Positions 1 to 10,040 of a stretch of 64,000 nucleotides of DNA are shown piece after piece. Position 1 is the stretch's first letter; every line of letters begins with the position of its first letter. The DNA comes from Winogradskyella sp. (GTDB lineage: Bacteria > Bacteroidota > Bacteroidia > Flavobacteriales > Flavobacteriaceae), in NCBI GenBank assembly GCA_028383925.1, contig JAOEWO010000001.1, positions 163,629 through 227,628 of the forward strand, written 5' to 3'. The notes below the pieces were generated by a model that worked only from the letters and a program-made list of their open reading frames with translations, was not told the DNA's origin and did no database searches. The translations under genes and the position numbers were made by a program.

Positions 1-1253
1 ACCAACTGTAGCTTGCTGAGACCGTAATCATCACTTACTTGTCCGTAAAAATAAAGACTTTGCTGATCTACAGAATCCTTTTGCACTTTAATATTAAGTT
101 CTGGATAGACATCTCTAACCACATTAATAGTATAGGCTAAATTCTCGTAATCTTTAAGTGCATTGTTACTTGTTGAAATACTATAATTGTAGTTTTTATA
201 CAAACGTTTTGAAGCTTCAAAATTGCCTTCTTTCTCTGCCGAAAAGGCTAATGTGTCTTCAGCGTAAATACGAACATCTGTTGTAGATTTGGTTGTAGCT
301 TTCCACGTTACTTTTGTTCCCTCAGGTATTACAGCAGAGCCTGTGCTCTTTAAAACTTCATCTTGCTTATTGGTATGCGCAGGATAATCTAAAAGTATTT
401 GAAAATTTACCAAGTTTGGCGTATTAACCACCTCTAAAGTATAAGGCTTAGACACTACTTTATTTGCTAAAAGCGAAAACTCTATAGCTTTTTTTGGTAA
501 AGTAAATGTATATTGAAATTCACCTGGTGCAACTTGTTGTAAAAAATAAGATTGACCGTTAAACTTAATTTGAGCATTTTCTGGCACAACAGCACCTACT
601 GTTGAAATTTGCAACTTAAAATCTTTATTTTCAATAGCTTGTAACGATTCATTTAAAACAAAAAACTGAAATGGCGCTGGTGGCTCATAAGCTGTTTGAT
701 AATTTACAACACGCTCATAACTGGTACTAAACCAATTTATTTTTCCTGTAATTAATGAAAGTAATAAGATCGCTATTGGTATTGCTGCATATTTTAAATA
801 CTTGGTGTTAGACTTAAAATTTATGGCAGATTTAAACGCAATAGGCTGCAACTCTTGAGATTTTTGCTCTATACTCGCCACTAATAAATCGGATTGTTTT
901 GGGTTTTGGTTAAGCTGAAGTACATTTAAAAGCTTATCGTTAACCTCAGGAAAATGATTGCCAATAAGTTTTGAAGCTGTTTCGAGATTAATACCTTGGC
1001 GTAATTTAAATAAATGCGCCAACGGAATGGCAATAAACTTAATAAACAAGCCTGTTTCTACGGCAATGAAAGTCCAAAACAGAATTGTTCGTGCTGTGGG
1101 GTTTAACCAAAGTACATATTCTATAAAAAGGGTAACTATAAAATACAATAAGCCAATGGCAAAGAATAAAATGGTGCCTTTTACGAGTTCATTAGTATAA
1201 TACCTTTTAATAAACTGCTCTAACTTGTGCTTTATGGTTTCAAAATTACTCAT
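1..1253 (-). CDS. DUF4175-like membrane protein (3' end truncated by window edge)
   Basis: Open minus-strand frame from ATG at 1253 (MSNFETIKHKLEQFIKRYYTNELVKGTILFF...) to the window edge with no stop; two N-terminal TM segments; resembles the large Bacteroidetes DUF4175 family. Confidence 0.7.
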   Translation of the reverse strand, partial: MSNFETIKHKLEQFIKRYYTNELVKGTILFFAIGLLYFIVTLFIEYVLWLNPTARTILFWTFIAVETGLFIKFIAIPLAHLFKLRQGINLETASKLIGNHFPEVNDKLLNVLQLNQNPKQSDLLVASIEQKSQELQPIAFKSAINFKSNTKYLKYAAIPIAILLLSLITGKINWFSTSYERVVNYQTAYEPPAPFQFFVLNESLQAIENKDFKLQISTVGAVVPENAQIKFNGQSYFLQQVAPGEFQYTFTLPKKAIEFSLLANKVVSKPYTLEVVNTPNLVNFQILLDYPAHTNKQDEVLKSTGSAVIPEGTKVTWKATTKSTTDVRIYAEDTLAFSAEKEGNFEASKRLYKNYNYSISTSNNALKDYENLAYTINVVRDVYPELNIKVQKDSVDQQSLYFYGQVSDDYGLSKLQL

Positions 1254-1454
1254 GCTTATTTTTAGTCTGTCACTAAGAGTTTAGTAGAGAATAATTGTAA
1301 ATATTAGCTAATTAGTATCTCGACTATGCGCGTTGTGAAAGTGTTGAATGTATTTAACTTACTAAACTACGATTTTATTTTAACTGCTAATTCCTTAAAT
1401 TTGGTAAGATTCTGTTAATTTAGAGTTTTTAAGTATTAAAACGAACAAATCTAT

Positions 1455-2498
1455 ATGAAAGACCTTAAATATTTGGCTGCGTTTTCTATTCCTTTAACTG
1501 CTTATATTGGTTTATTCTTAAAAGGCTATTGGGTTTGGGCCACACCTATTTTTGCTTTTGTATGTATACCAATCTTAGAACTAATCTTTACGGTTGATAC
1601 TATTAATTTAAAACCAGACGAAGCCGACAGCAAATTAAAACAACGCCTTTTTGACTGGCTATTATATCTAAACCTACCTCTGGTTTTTGGATTGGTTATC
1701 TATAGCCTAATTACCATTTCTAAAACCCCTTTAGAAACATACGAATTTATTGGACTCATAGTTTCTGTTGGTGTTGTGCTTGCTGTAAATGGTATTAATG
1801 TTGCGCACGAGCTTGGCCATAGACAAACCACTAACGAACGCTTTATTGGTAAAGCTTTACTTCTACCCTCTTTTTACATGCACTTTTATATTGAACATAA
1901 TTTTGGTCACCATTTGCATGCAGCAACACCAGAAGATCCTGCAACGGCTCGTTATAATCAAAGTGTGTATGCGTTTTGGTTTACCTCAACGTTTAGGCAA
2001 TATTTTTGTGCGTGGAAGATTCAGAATAAATTATTAAAAAACACAAACACATCTTTTTTTTCGGTTAAAAACGATATGCTTTGGTATGTATTATTTCAAA
2101 TAAGCTATTTGCTAATTATCGCAATTTTATTTGGAAGAGATGGCTTTTTATTTACGCTATTTGCAGGTTTGGTTGGTATTGTACTGCTCGAAACTGTAAA
2201 CTATATTGAGCATTATGGTTTATTACGTTTACAAACAAAATCTGGACGATACGAGCGCGTACAAGAAATGCACTCTTGGAACTCTAACCACGTTATTGGC
2301 AGAATTATATTATACGAATTAACCAGACATAGCGATCACCACTTTAAATCTTCTAAAAAATATCAGGTTTTAGATTGCCATGAGCAAAGTCCGCAAATGC
2401 CCTATGGCTATCCAACCTCTATGGTTTTAGCTATGATTCCGCCGCTTTGGTTTAGTATAATGAATAAACGCGTGCCTAAGACTATGATTATTAATTAG
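1455..2498 (+). CDS. alkB: alkane 1-monooxygenase-like integral membrane di-iron hydroxylase
   Basis: 347 aa, multi-TM with histidine boxes HELGHR, EHNFGHH, NYIEHYG, LTRHSDHH typical of AlkB. Confidence 0.85.
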   Translation: MKDLKYLAAFSIPLTAYIGLFLKGYWVWATPIFAFVCIPILELIFTVDTINLKPDEADSKLKQRLFDWLLYLNLPLVFGLVIYSLITISKTPLETYEFIGLIVSVGVVLAVNGINVAHELGHRQTTNERFIGKALLLPSFYMHFYIEHNFGHHLHAATPEDPATARYNQSVYAFWFTSTFRQYFCAWKIQNKLLKNTNTSFFSVKNDMLWYVLFQISYLLIIAILFGRDGFLFTLFAGLVGIVLLETVNYIEHYGLLRLQTKSGRYERVQEMHSWNSNHVIGRIILYELTRHSDHHFKSSKKYQVLDCHEQSPQMPYGYPTSMVLAMIPPLWFSIMNKRVPKTMIIN

Positions 2499-2656
2499 AA
2501 CATAGACACTAAGCCACATTGCTTTTAGATTGTACAGTAATTTAATATATGTTTTACATTATTTTTAAAACATCTTCTACCATTAAACCAAAAACCGTCT
2601 ATGGTTTAATGGTATATACGCTCTAATTCCTCTTCAATTTTCTCTGTTTTATTTTC

Positions 2657-2687
2657 TTTGTTCTAAAACCTTATAAAAGTATCTTTG
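2657..2687 (+). promoter_or_regulatory. Bacteroidetes-type promoter upstream of gltX
   Basis: TTTG (2657-2660), 19-nt spacer, TATCTTTG (2680-2687): matches the TTTG-N19-TAnnTTTG consensus. Confidence 0.7.
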
Positions 2688-2723
2688 CGCTAGATTCTGA
2701 AATAAATTCTGAATTACAAATTA

Positions 2724-4253
2724 TTGCTACAACAAGTTATGTCTAAAAACGTACGAGTGCGCTTTGCACCTAGTCCAACAGGACCTTTACATATTGGTGG
2801 TGTAAGAACTGCTTTATTCAATTATTTATTTGCTAAAAAACATGGTGGTGTTTTTGTGCTTCGTATAGAAGATACAGACCAAAATCGCTATGTAGCAGGT
2901 GCAGAAGACTACATTGTAAACGCTCTAAATTGGTGTAATATTCCTTTTGACGAAGGGCCAGGAAAAAATGAAAAATTTGGACCTTACAGACAAAGTGAGC
3001 GTAAACATTTATACAAGCAATATGCCGATCAACTAATTGCAGATGGAAACGCATACTACGCTTTTGATACATCTGAGCAATTAGATGCAGAAAGAAAAAG
3101 CCACGAAGCAGAAGGCAAAACTTTTATTTACAACTGGCACAACAGAAAAAAAGGACGTTTAATTAACTCTTTAGTTTTAACTGAAAATGAGACCAATGCT
3201 AAAATAGATGCTGGTGAAAATTATGTCGTTCGTTTTAAATCACCGCAAGACCAAATACTGCATTTAAAAGACATTATTCGTGGCAACATTACAATTGATA
3301 CCAATGTTTTAGATGATAAAATATTATTTAAAAGTGACGGTATGCCAACCTATCATTTAGCAAATATTGTAGACGACCATTTAATGGAAATCTCACACGT
3401 TATACGTGGTGAAGAATGGTTACCATCTTTAGCTTTGCATCAATTATTATATGATGCTTTTGGTTGGGATGCACCAGAATTTGCACATTTACCTTTAATA
3501 TTAAAACCTACAGGAAAAGGGAAGTTAAGTAAGCGTGATGGAGACAAAATGGGCTTTCCTGTTTTTCCATTAGAATATACAGCACCAGACGGCACCGTTT
3601 CTAAAGGCTACAAAGAAGAGGGTTATTTTGCTGAAGCGGTTGTTAATTTCTTATCGTTTTTAGGATGGAATCCTGGTACAGAGCAAGAAATATTTAGTTT
3701 AGAGCAATTAATTTCAGATTTTGACTTAGCACGAGTAAACAAAGCAGGTGCGCGTTTTGACCCTGATAAAACAAAGTGGTTTAATCACCATTACATGCAG
3801 CAGCAATTAGACTTAAATTTAGCAGAACAGTTTAAAACTACTCAGCTAGAACTTAAAGACGTTGATGTTAATTATATTGCACTCGTGATTGGTTTAATTA
3901 AAGAACGTGCCACTTTTGTAAGTGATTTTTGGGAATTGAGTCACTTCTTCTTCACAGCACCAAACTCATTTGACGAAAAAGCTTCTAAAAAAGCATTAAA
4001 AGAAGGTACCACAGAAGTCTTAACCAAAGTTATTGAGCTTATAAATACAACAGACAACTTTACTGTAGAGCAACTTCAAACCAATATTAAAGGTTGGATA
4101 ACAGCTAACAACATAGGGTTTGGAAAAATAATGATGCCTTTACGCTTAGCGCTTGTTGGAGCTTTACAAGGACCAGATGTATTTGATATTATGTTTATGA
4201 TTGGTAAAGTAGAAACTGTAAAGCGTATTGAGGGATTAATACATACGCTTTAA
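2724..4253 (+). CDS. gltX: glutamyl-tRNA synthetase
   Basis: FAPSPTGPLHIGG and KLSKRDGD class I aaRS signatures; 509 aa. Confidence 0.97.
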   Translation: MLQQVMSKNVRVRFAPSPTGPLHIGGVRTALFNYLFAKKHGGVFVLRIEDTDQNRYVAGAEDYIVNALNWCNIPFDEGPGKNEKFGPYRQSERKHLYKQYADQLIADGNAYYAFDTSEQLDAERKSHEAEGKTFIYNWHNRKKGRLINSLVLTENETNAKIDAGENYVVRFKSPQDQILHLKDIIRGNITIDTNVLDDKILFKSDGMPTYHLANIVDDHLMEISHVIRGEEWLPSLALHQLLYDAFGWDAPEFAHLPLILKPTGKGKLSKRDGDKMGFPVFPLEYTAPDGTVSKGYKEEGYFAEAVVNFLSFLGWNPGTEQEIFSLEQLISDFDLARVNKAGARFDPDKTKWFNHHYMQQQLDLNLAEQFKTTQLELKDVDVNYIALVIGLIKERATFVSDFWELSHFFFTAPNSFDEKASKKALKEGTTEVLTKVIELINTTDNFTVEQLQTNIKGWITANNIGFGKIMMPLRLALVGALQGPDVFDIMFMIGKVETVKRIEGLIHTL

Positions 4254-4254
4254 G

Positions 4255-4950
4255 TTACTCAAAGGCAATTAAAGCAGAAAGCAAAACCATGCTTTGAGTG
4301 CCTTTAAATTTACTTTTTCCTGTGCCAGTATTAAAATCTTGGTCGTTTAGCTTATTAAGAATATTTGTAAAGCCGTGTATATATTACGCTCTAAATTGAA
4401 TAAACTTAAAACCAAGAGTTGCGCCTACAACAGCATTAAAGTTAATCTGAGAAATATCTTCTAAGTCTTTTGCTAAAATAGTTTTAGAATCTGTTGTCGT
4501 CACAAAGAGGTTCTCTTCATCAAAAGACTGCATCTCTAATTTACTATTAAACTGTGCCACAGGGCCAAAGTCTAATGTTAATATATTTGGAAGGACCTTA
4601 AAATGAAACAACAATACCAATTGTGCTTCGAGTACATTGTACTCTACTTGAGTGCTTCTAATGTTTCCATTATCAAACTGAAGGCCTTCAACATTAAGGA
4701 CGTTATCAGACAATTGCATACCATAACTGATATTATACCATTTATAGGGTAAATCACCAGTATTTGAAGCACTAATAGACCAACCTTCACCTTTTATGGT
4801 GTTAAAGTTGTCTGTAAGAATATCAAATTGGGTTAATCCGCCGCCAATGGCGAATCCGTTTGTTAATCTAGTACGCCCACCTTGGGCATAATTTGGGGTA
4901 AAAATAGTCGTGCACAGTGCTGCTAAAAGAAGCTGTTTTAGGTTAATCAT
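4255..4950 (-). pseudogene. outer-membrane beta-barrel-type protein interrupted by in-frame TAA at 4384-4386
   Basis: 188-aa ORF (4384-4950) with signal peptide; the same frame continues after the TAA for 42 codons (YIHGFTNILNKLNDQDFNTGTGKSKFKGTQSMVLLSALIAFE*) ending in a barrel-like C-terminus. Confidence 0.65.
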
Positions 4951-5064
4951 AGGGGGCTGAGGGGCTGATTCTCTGAAAAGTTAACTAAAATTATTTAATA
5001 TTCCTTATTTTTAACTTTTATATTAACAAACCTTAAAAAATAAGCTATTGGTCAATTTATTTTA

Positions 5065-5973
5065 GTGTCAATTATATTTTTTGGATTAATCATTTTAGCA
5101 TCAGCTATTTTTATAGTAAAACAGAAAACTGCGGCCATTATAGAACGTTTTGGTAAATTTCATAGTATTAGACAATCAGGGTTTCAAATGAAGATACCTT
5201 TGGTTGATAAAGTTGCTGGTAAGTTGAGTTTAAAATTTCAACAATTAGATGTTATTATAGAAACAAAAACCTTAGATGACGTATTTGTGCGCTTAAAAGT
5301 GTCTGTACAATACCGCGTTATTAGAGATAAGGTTTATGATGCCTTTTATCAATTAGATTACCCACACGACCAAATTACGTCTTATGTGTTTGATGTTGTA
5401 CGTGCCGAGGTACCAAAAATGAAATTAGACGACGTCTTTGTAAAAAAAGATGATATTGCATTAGCTGTAAAAGCAGAATTGAATGATGCTATGTCTGATT
5501 ATGGTTTTGATATCATTAAAACATTAGTTACAGATATTGATCCTGATGCGCAAGTAAAAGCAGCCATGAACCGAATTAATGCGGCAGACAGAGAGAAAAC
5601 AGCAGCACAGTTTGAAGGAGATGCCGCTCGTATTCTTATTGTTGAAAAATCAAAAGCAGAAGCAGAAAGCAAACGACTACAAAGACAAGGCATTGCAGAT
5701 CAGCGTCGTGAGATTGCACGAGGACTAGAAGAATCTGTTGATGTTTTAAACCGCGTAGGTATTAACTCGCAAGAAGCCTCTGCTCTTATTGTAGTTACAC
5801 AACATTATGATACCTTGCAGGCTATAGGACAAGAAACTAACAGTAATTTAATTTTATTACCAAATTCGCCACAAGCCGGCAGTAATATGCTTAATGACAT
5901 GGTGGCTAGTTTTACAGCAAGTAACCAAATTGGTGAGGCTATGAAAAACTCAAAAAAGAAAAAAGATGATTAA
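5065..5973 (+). CDS. SPFH/Band 7 (stomatin-like) protein, GTG start
   Basis: N-terminal TM then band 7 domain (KQKTAAIIERFGKFHSIRQSGFQMKIPLVD...). Confidence 0.9.
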   Translation: MSIIFFGLIILASAIFIVKQKTAAIIERFGKFHSIRQSGFQMKIPLVDKVAGKLSLKFQQLDVIIETKTLDDVFVRLKVSVQYRVIRDKVYDAFYQLDYPHDQITSYVFDVVRAEVPKMKLDDVFVKKDDIALAVKAELNDAMSDYGFDIIKTLVTDIDPDAQVKAAMNRINAADREKTAAQFEGDAARILIVEKSKAEAESKRLQRQGIADQRREIARGLEESVDVLNRVGINSQEASALIVVTQHYDTLQAIGQETNSNLILLPNSPQAGSNMLNDMVASFTASNQIGEAMKNSKKKKDD

Positions 5974-6487
5974 ACTCAAAAAAATGTTGCTACTCATTTT
6001 AGTAGCTTGTAGTATTAATGTGTTTTCACAAACAAAAGAAGATGCACTAAGAGATGCTAAACTAACGTCTAAGGCAACTCTAAATATGGATTTTGATACT
6101 GTTTTAAACCATACGCTACCAACAGTGCTAGATTTAATGGGTGGTAAAGATGCTGCAGTAACACTTTTAAAGAGCACTTTTGAAACTATGAAGCTTCAAG
6201 GATTTGTATTTGAAAAAGCAGATATTCTTTGTGTTTCAGAAATTGTGAATGAACAAGGGCAACACCGTTGTGTTATTGAGGGTTTTAACCAAATGAAAAT
6301 GGATAAACAACGTATAAAATCTAAAAGTTATCTTTTGGGTGTTTATAACGAAGTAGATAATTTTTGGTGGTTTATTGAAGCAAAACAATTAAAAAATACT
6401 GCCTTAATAGAGCAAGTTTTACCAGACTTTAAGACAAGTCTTGTAATACCAGATGATGCTGTAGATGTACAGGCAATAGAAGACTAA
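5966..6487 (+). CDS. hypothetical secreted protein
   Basis: 173 aa with signal peptide; 8-nt overlap with upstream SPFH gene. Confidence 0.7.
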   Translation: MIKLKKMLLLILVACSINVFSQTKEDALRDAKLTSKATLNMDFDTVLNHTLPTVLDLMGGKDAAVTLLKSTFETMKLQGFVFEKADILCVSEIVNEQGQHRCVIEGFNQMKMDKQRIKSKSYLLGVYNEVDNFWWFIEAKQLKNTALIEQVLPDFKTSLVIPDDAVDVQAIED

Positions 6488-6488
6488 T

Positions 6489-6529
6489 AAAAAAGACGAT
6501 CTGAAAATTATTTTCAGATCGTCTTTTTT
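6489..6529. terminator. bidirectional intrinsic terminator between convergent genes
   Basis: Perfect 19-bp arms AAAAAAGACGATCTGAAAA / TTTTCAGATCGTCTTTTTT with 3-nt loop. Confidence 0.9.
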
Positions 6530-6548
6530 AAATAAACACTTTAATAAC

Positions 6549-7025
6549 CTACACCCAACCACAAATTATGGCACCCATAATGGTTAAGGCAACCGTCCAA
6601 AAACCAGCACCTATTAATATGTGTTTCCAACTCTTTTGCTCAAACATACCGTTTATACCAATAACGGGTAAAACTATAAATAGGCCAGCCAGCAAACCAT
6701 GAAGAGCTCCGTGCTTAAAGGTTCTAAAATTAGTACCATAATCATCAATAAAGGCTTGATATGAGGGTAAAACATCTACGGCCTTTGGGTCACCACCAAT
6801 CATTCCTAAAGCACCAGTTTGATGTATGGTAAAAAACGCTAGCAAAACCGATAGCACAAACGAAACTCCGAAAATGAGCAACATATTGCTGTTTTTTATC
6901 TTTTCTTCAGTTAAACCAGATTCTCGCATCCACACGTTACCAAATAAAACAGGACTATACCACAAAAAACCTAATACTAGTGGTACAATTGCAGCAACTA
7001 AAATTGCATAAACATTAAATTCCAT
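6549..7025 (-). CDS. DUF1761 family membrane protein
   Basis: 158 aa, 4 TM; GFLWYSPVLFGNVWM motif. Confidence 0.8.
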   Translation of the reverse strand: MEFNVYAILVAAIVPLVLGFLWYSPVLFGNVWMRESGLTEEKIKNSNMLLIFGVSFVLSVLLAFFTIHQTGALGMIGGDPKAVDVLPSYQAFIDDYGTNFRTFKHGALHGLLAGLFIVLPVIGINGMFEQKSWKHILIGAGFWTVALTIMGAIICGWV

Positions 7026-7063
7026 AATGATGATTTTATAAGTTAGTATGATTTAAAAGTACA

Positions 7064-7098
7064 AAAAAACCTCTAAGGTGTTGACCTAGAGGTTTTTT
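7064..7098 (-). terminator. intrinsic terminator downstream of glnS
   Basis: AAAAAACCTCTAAGG...CCTAGAGGTTTTTT stem-loop. Confidence 0.85.
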
Positions 7099-7117
7099 CT
7101 TATAGTAATACTAATTG

Positions 7118-9127
7118 TTAAAGCGTTTTAGCCTCAGCAACTAACAAATCATTTTTATCTTCTAGTGCTTTACTAATAAATTCGTTGACCGCATCATTAC
7201 GTTCTAAGCCGTTTTTAAGTAGCACTTTTAACGCAATTAGCGTTGCTATACGTGTGCCTGCTTTTTTTAGAGCAGTGCCAAATAAAGGCTCTAATTCATC
7301 GTAAGTTACTTTTTTTGCTAACTCTTGAATTTCTAGCTTAACCTTAGCCTGTTTTTCTTCAGGGAGATTAGTGTACTTTTTTCCAAATTGTTGAATTATA
7401 CTTATAGCAGCACGTTCTTGTTGTGGTTGCTTTGGTTTGTTTTGTGGTGCATTAGCTTGTGGTTTGGGTTTTTGTTTAGCCCAACTATCTCTTAGCCCAA
7501 CCGTTTTATTAAATACCAATGCAGCTGGACGTGAATCTGTATCTACATTAAAATAACCCAAACGTTGAAACTGAAACTGCTCACCTACTTTAGCACGCGC
7601 TAAACTTGGTTCTAAAAAACCTGTTTTTATAGTTAAAGAATCAGGATTAATAAAGTCCATAAAGTCTTTGTCTTTGTCACTGTCTGGTGATTCGTGCATA
7701 AAAAGACGATCGTACTCTCTAATTTCAGCTGTAACCGCATGCTTAATAGATACCCAATGTAATGTGCCTTTTATTTTCTTAGTGGTGTCTTCATTATAAG
7801 TACAATGTATTTCTGTAATCTCACCATTATCATCTTTTACAACACTATTAGCTTTAATAATATAAGCGTTTTTAAGACGGACTTCACCACCTAATTTTAA
7901 TCTAAAAAACTTAGTGCTTGCCTCTTCTTTAAAATCTTCTTTTTCGATATAAATTTCTCTAGAAAATGGTACTTTCCTATAACCAGCAGCAGCATCTTCT
8001 TGGTTATTTTCTGCTTCTAACCATTCAACTTTATCTTCAGGATAGTTAGTAATAACAACTTTTACAGGGTTTAAAACCGCCATTGCTCTATTGGCTGTTT
8101 TATTTAAATCTTCGCGTATGCAAAATTCTAAAAGTGAAACGTCAATAACATTTTCGCGCTTTGCAACACCTACTTTTTCAATAAACTTACGAATAGAATT
8201 TGGTGAATAGCCACGACGACGTAAACCAGATATTGTTGGCATACGTGGATCGTCCCAACCAGAAACTACACCCTCTTCAACTAAACGTAATAACTTACGC
8301 TTACTCATAATGGTATAACTAAGATTTAATCTTGCAAATTCGCGTTGTTTAGGCGCTAAAGGTAATTCGGTTTTACTATAATTATAAACATGTTCTTTAA
8401 ACCAATCGTAGAGCTTTCTATGTGGTTTAAATTCTAGTGAGCATAAGGAGTGAGATATCTGTTCTATATAATCACTTTCACCATGTGTCCAATCGTACAT
8501 TGGGTAAATACACCAATCATCACCTGTTCTGTGGTGATTAGCATACATTATACGATACATTATAGGATCTCTCATTAACATGTTTGGATCTTGCATGTCT
8601 ATTTTTGCGCGCAATAAATGCGTACCAGCAGGAAATTCGCCAGCCTTCATGCGTGTAAATAAATCTAAATTTTCAGCAACACTTCTATCGCGATAAGGAC
8701 TATTTGTACCTACTTGTGTTGGTGTCCCTTTTTGTTTAGCCATAACCTCAGACGACTGGCTATCTACGTAAGCTTTACCATCTTTAATCATTTGTAAAGC
8801 CCAATCGTATAATTTTTTAAAATAATCTGATGAGTACACTTCATTTGCCCAAGTATAACCTAACCAAGCAATATCGCGTTTTATAGCATCTACATATTCT
8901 TGTTCTTCTTTTGAAGGATTAGTATCATCGAAACGTAAATTAACTGGTGCGTTATACGTTTCTCCCAAACCAAAACTTATACCAATTGCTTTAGTATGGC
9001 CAATGTGCAGGTACCCATTTGGCTCTGGAGGAAAACGAAAGCGTAATTTAGCTTTAGATAAGCCATTTGCTAAGTCTTCTTCTATAATATGCTCAATAAA
9101 ATTAAGCGGTTTGTTTTCTTCTGACAT
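7118..9127 (-). CDS. glnS: glutaminyl-tRNA synthetase with C-terminal extension
   Basis: FPPEPNGYLHIGH and MSKRK signatures; start MSEENKPL preferred over the longer ORF start at 9175. Confidence 0.95.
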   Translation of the reverse strand: MSEENKPLNFIEHIIEEDLANGLSKAKLRFRFPPEPNGYLHIGHTKAIGISFGLGETYNAPVNLRFDDTNPSKEEQEYVDAIKRDIAWLGYTWANEVYSSDYFKKLYDWALQMIKDGKAYVDSQSSEVMAKQKGTPTQVGTNSPYRDRSVAENLDLFTRMKAGEFPAGTHLLRAKIDMQDPNMLMRDPIMYRIMYANHHRTGDDWCIYPMYDWTHGESDYIEQISHSLCSLEFKPHRKLYDWFKEHVYNYSKTELPLAPKQREFARLNLSYTIMSKRKLLRLVEEGVVSGWDDPRMPTISGLRRRGYSPNSIRKFIEKVGVAKRENVIDVSLLEFCIREDLNKTANRAMAVLNPVKVVITNYPEDKVEWLEAENNQEDAAAGYRKVPFSREIYIEKEDFKEEASTKFFRLKLGGEVRLKNAYIIKANSVVKDDNGEITEIHCTYNEDTTKKIKGTLHWVSIKHAVTAEIREYDRLFMHESPDSDKDKDFMDFINPDSLTIKTGFLEPSLARAKVGEQFQFQRLGYFNVDTDSRPAALVFNKTVGLRDSWAKQKPKPQANAPQNKPKQPQQERAAISIIQQFGKKYTNLPEEKQAKVKLEIQELAKKVTYDELEPLFGTALKKAGTRIATLIALKVLLKNGLERNDAVNEFISKALEDKNDLLVAEAKTL

Positions 9128-9214
9128 TACGATATTATAAGCTGTAAAATTACACAAATTGTAACATTTTTGCACTATGATATACGTATAGTGTGAACCA
9201 AAAAACTATAGAAA

Positions 9215-9415
9215 ATGAAGTATAAATGTCCTAAATGCGATAATACAACGTATGCTATTGATGAGATGAGAGCCACAGGTGGCACATTATCTAAAATATT
9301 TGATATACAGAATAAAAAATTTACATCAGTTACATGTAAAAAATGTACTTATACAGAATTCTTTAAAACCAAAACAAGTGCATTAAGCAACGTCTTTGAT
9401 TTTTTTACGAATTAA
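9215..9415 (+). CDS. small zinc-ribbon protein
   Basis: Two CxxC motifs (YKCPKCDN, VTCKKCTY) in 66 aa. Confidence 0.75.
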   Translation: MKYKCPKCDNTTYAIDEMRATGGTLSKIFDIQNKKFTSVTCKKCTYTEFFKTKTSALSNVFDFFTN

Positions 9416-9478
9416 AACAGTATTAAATTCTTTCAATATTTATAATAAAGTCACCAAATAGACTAGTATTTTTGTGAT

Positions 9479-9850
9479 ATGGGAATAATAAAGGTTGAAA
9501 ACATTAGAGTATTTGCAAACCATGGTTGTCTAAAAGAAGAAACTTTAATAGGCAGTGATTACCGTGTAGATTTAAAAGTGAAAGCTAATCTTAGCGCGTC
9601 TTCTATATCTAATGAATTAGTAGACACTGTAGATTATGTATTTTTAAATAATATAGTAAGAGAAGAAATGGACAAACCTTCTAAACTCCTCGAAACTGTG
9701 GCACAACGAATTATAGATCGCATATTTAATGAGGATAAAATGGTTACTAAAACGAGTGTTTGGGTAAGTAAAATTAATCCTCCTATTGGTGGTGACGTAG
9801 AAATGGTAACAATAAAACTTACTCAAAAACGAAAAAGCTTAAGTAAGTAG
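9479..9850 (+). CDS. folB: dihydroneopterin aldolase
   Basis: FolB-family sequence (VENIRVFANHGCLKEE..., YVFLNNIVREE), 123 aa. Confidence 0.85.
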   Translation: MGIIKVENIRVFANHGCLKEETLIGSDYRVDLKVKANLSASSISNELVDTVDYVFLNNIVREEMDKPSKLLETVAQRIIDRIFNEDKMVTKTSVWVSKINPPIGGDVEMVTIKLTQKRKSLSK

Positions 9851-9924
9851 GCTAAAAACCTAATTATTTATATATTTGCCCTCTCATTTATAAAAAGTGA
9901 GATTTTGCTAAAGCAGAAATTTAC

Positions 9925-9995
9925 GGTGTCTTGGCCGAGTGGCTAGGCAAAGGTCTGCAAAACCTTGTACAGCGGTTCGAATCCGCTAGACACCT
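9925..9995 (+). tRNA. tRNA-Cys (GCA)
   Basis: Cloverleaf: acceptor GGTGTCT/AGACACC, anticodon loop CTGCAAA, T arm GCGGTTCGAATCCGC; TATATTTG promoter element at 9871. Confidence 0.95.
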
Positions 9996-9997
9996 CT

Positions 9998-10030
9998 AAA
10001 AGTCCTTAATTTAAATATTAAGGACTTTTT
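9998..10030. terminator. intrinsic terminator after tRNA-Cys
   Basis: AAAAGTCCTTAAT/ATTAAGGACTTTT perfect 13-bp stem plus T tract. Confidence 0.85.
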
Positions 10031-10040
10031 GTTTTATCAT

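Noticed and set aside
958-1200. 80-aa plus-strand ORF
   Set aside because: Antisense to the DUF4175-like coding frame, which has continuous protein-like sequence
1789-2037. 82-aa ORF inside alkB
   Set aside because: Alternate frame of a strongly supported AlkB-like gene
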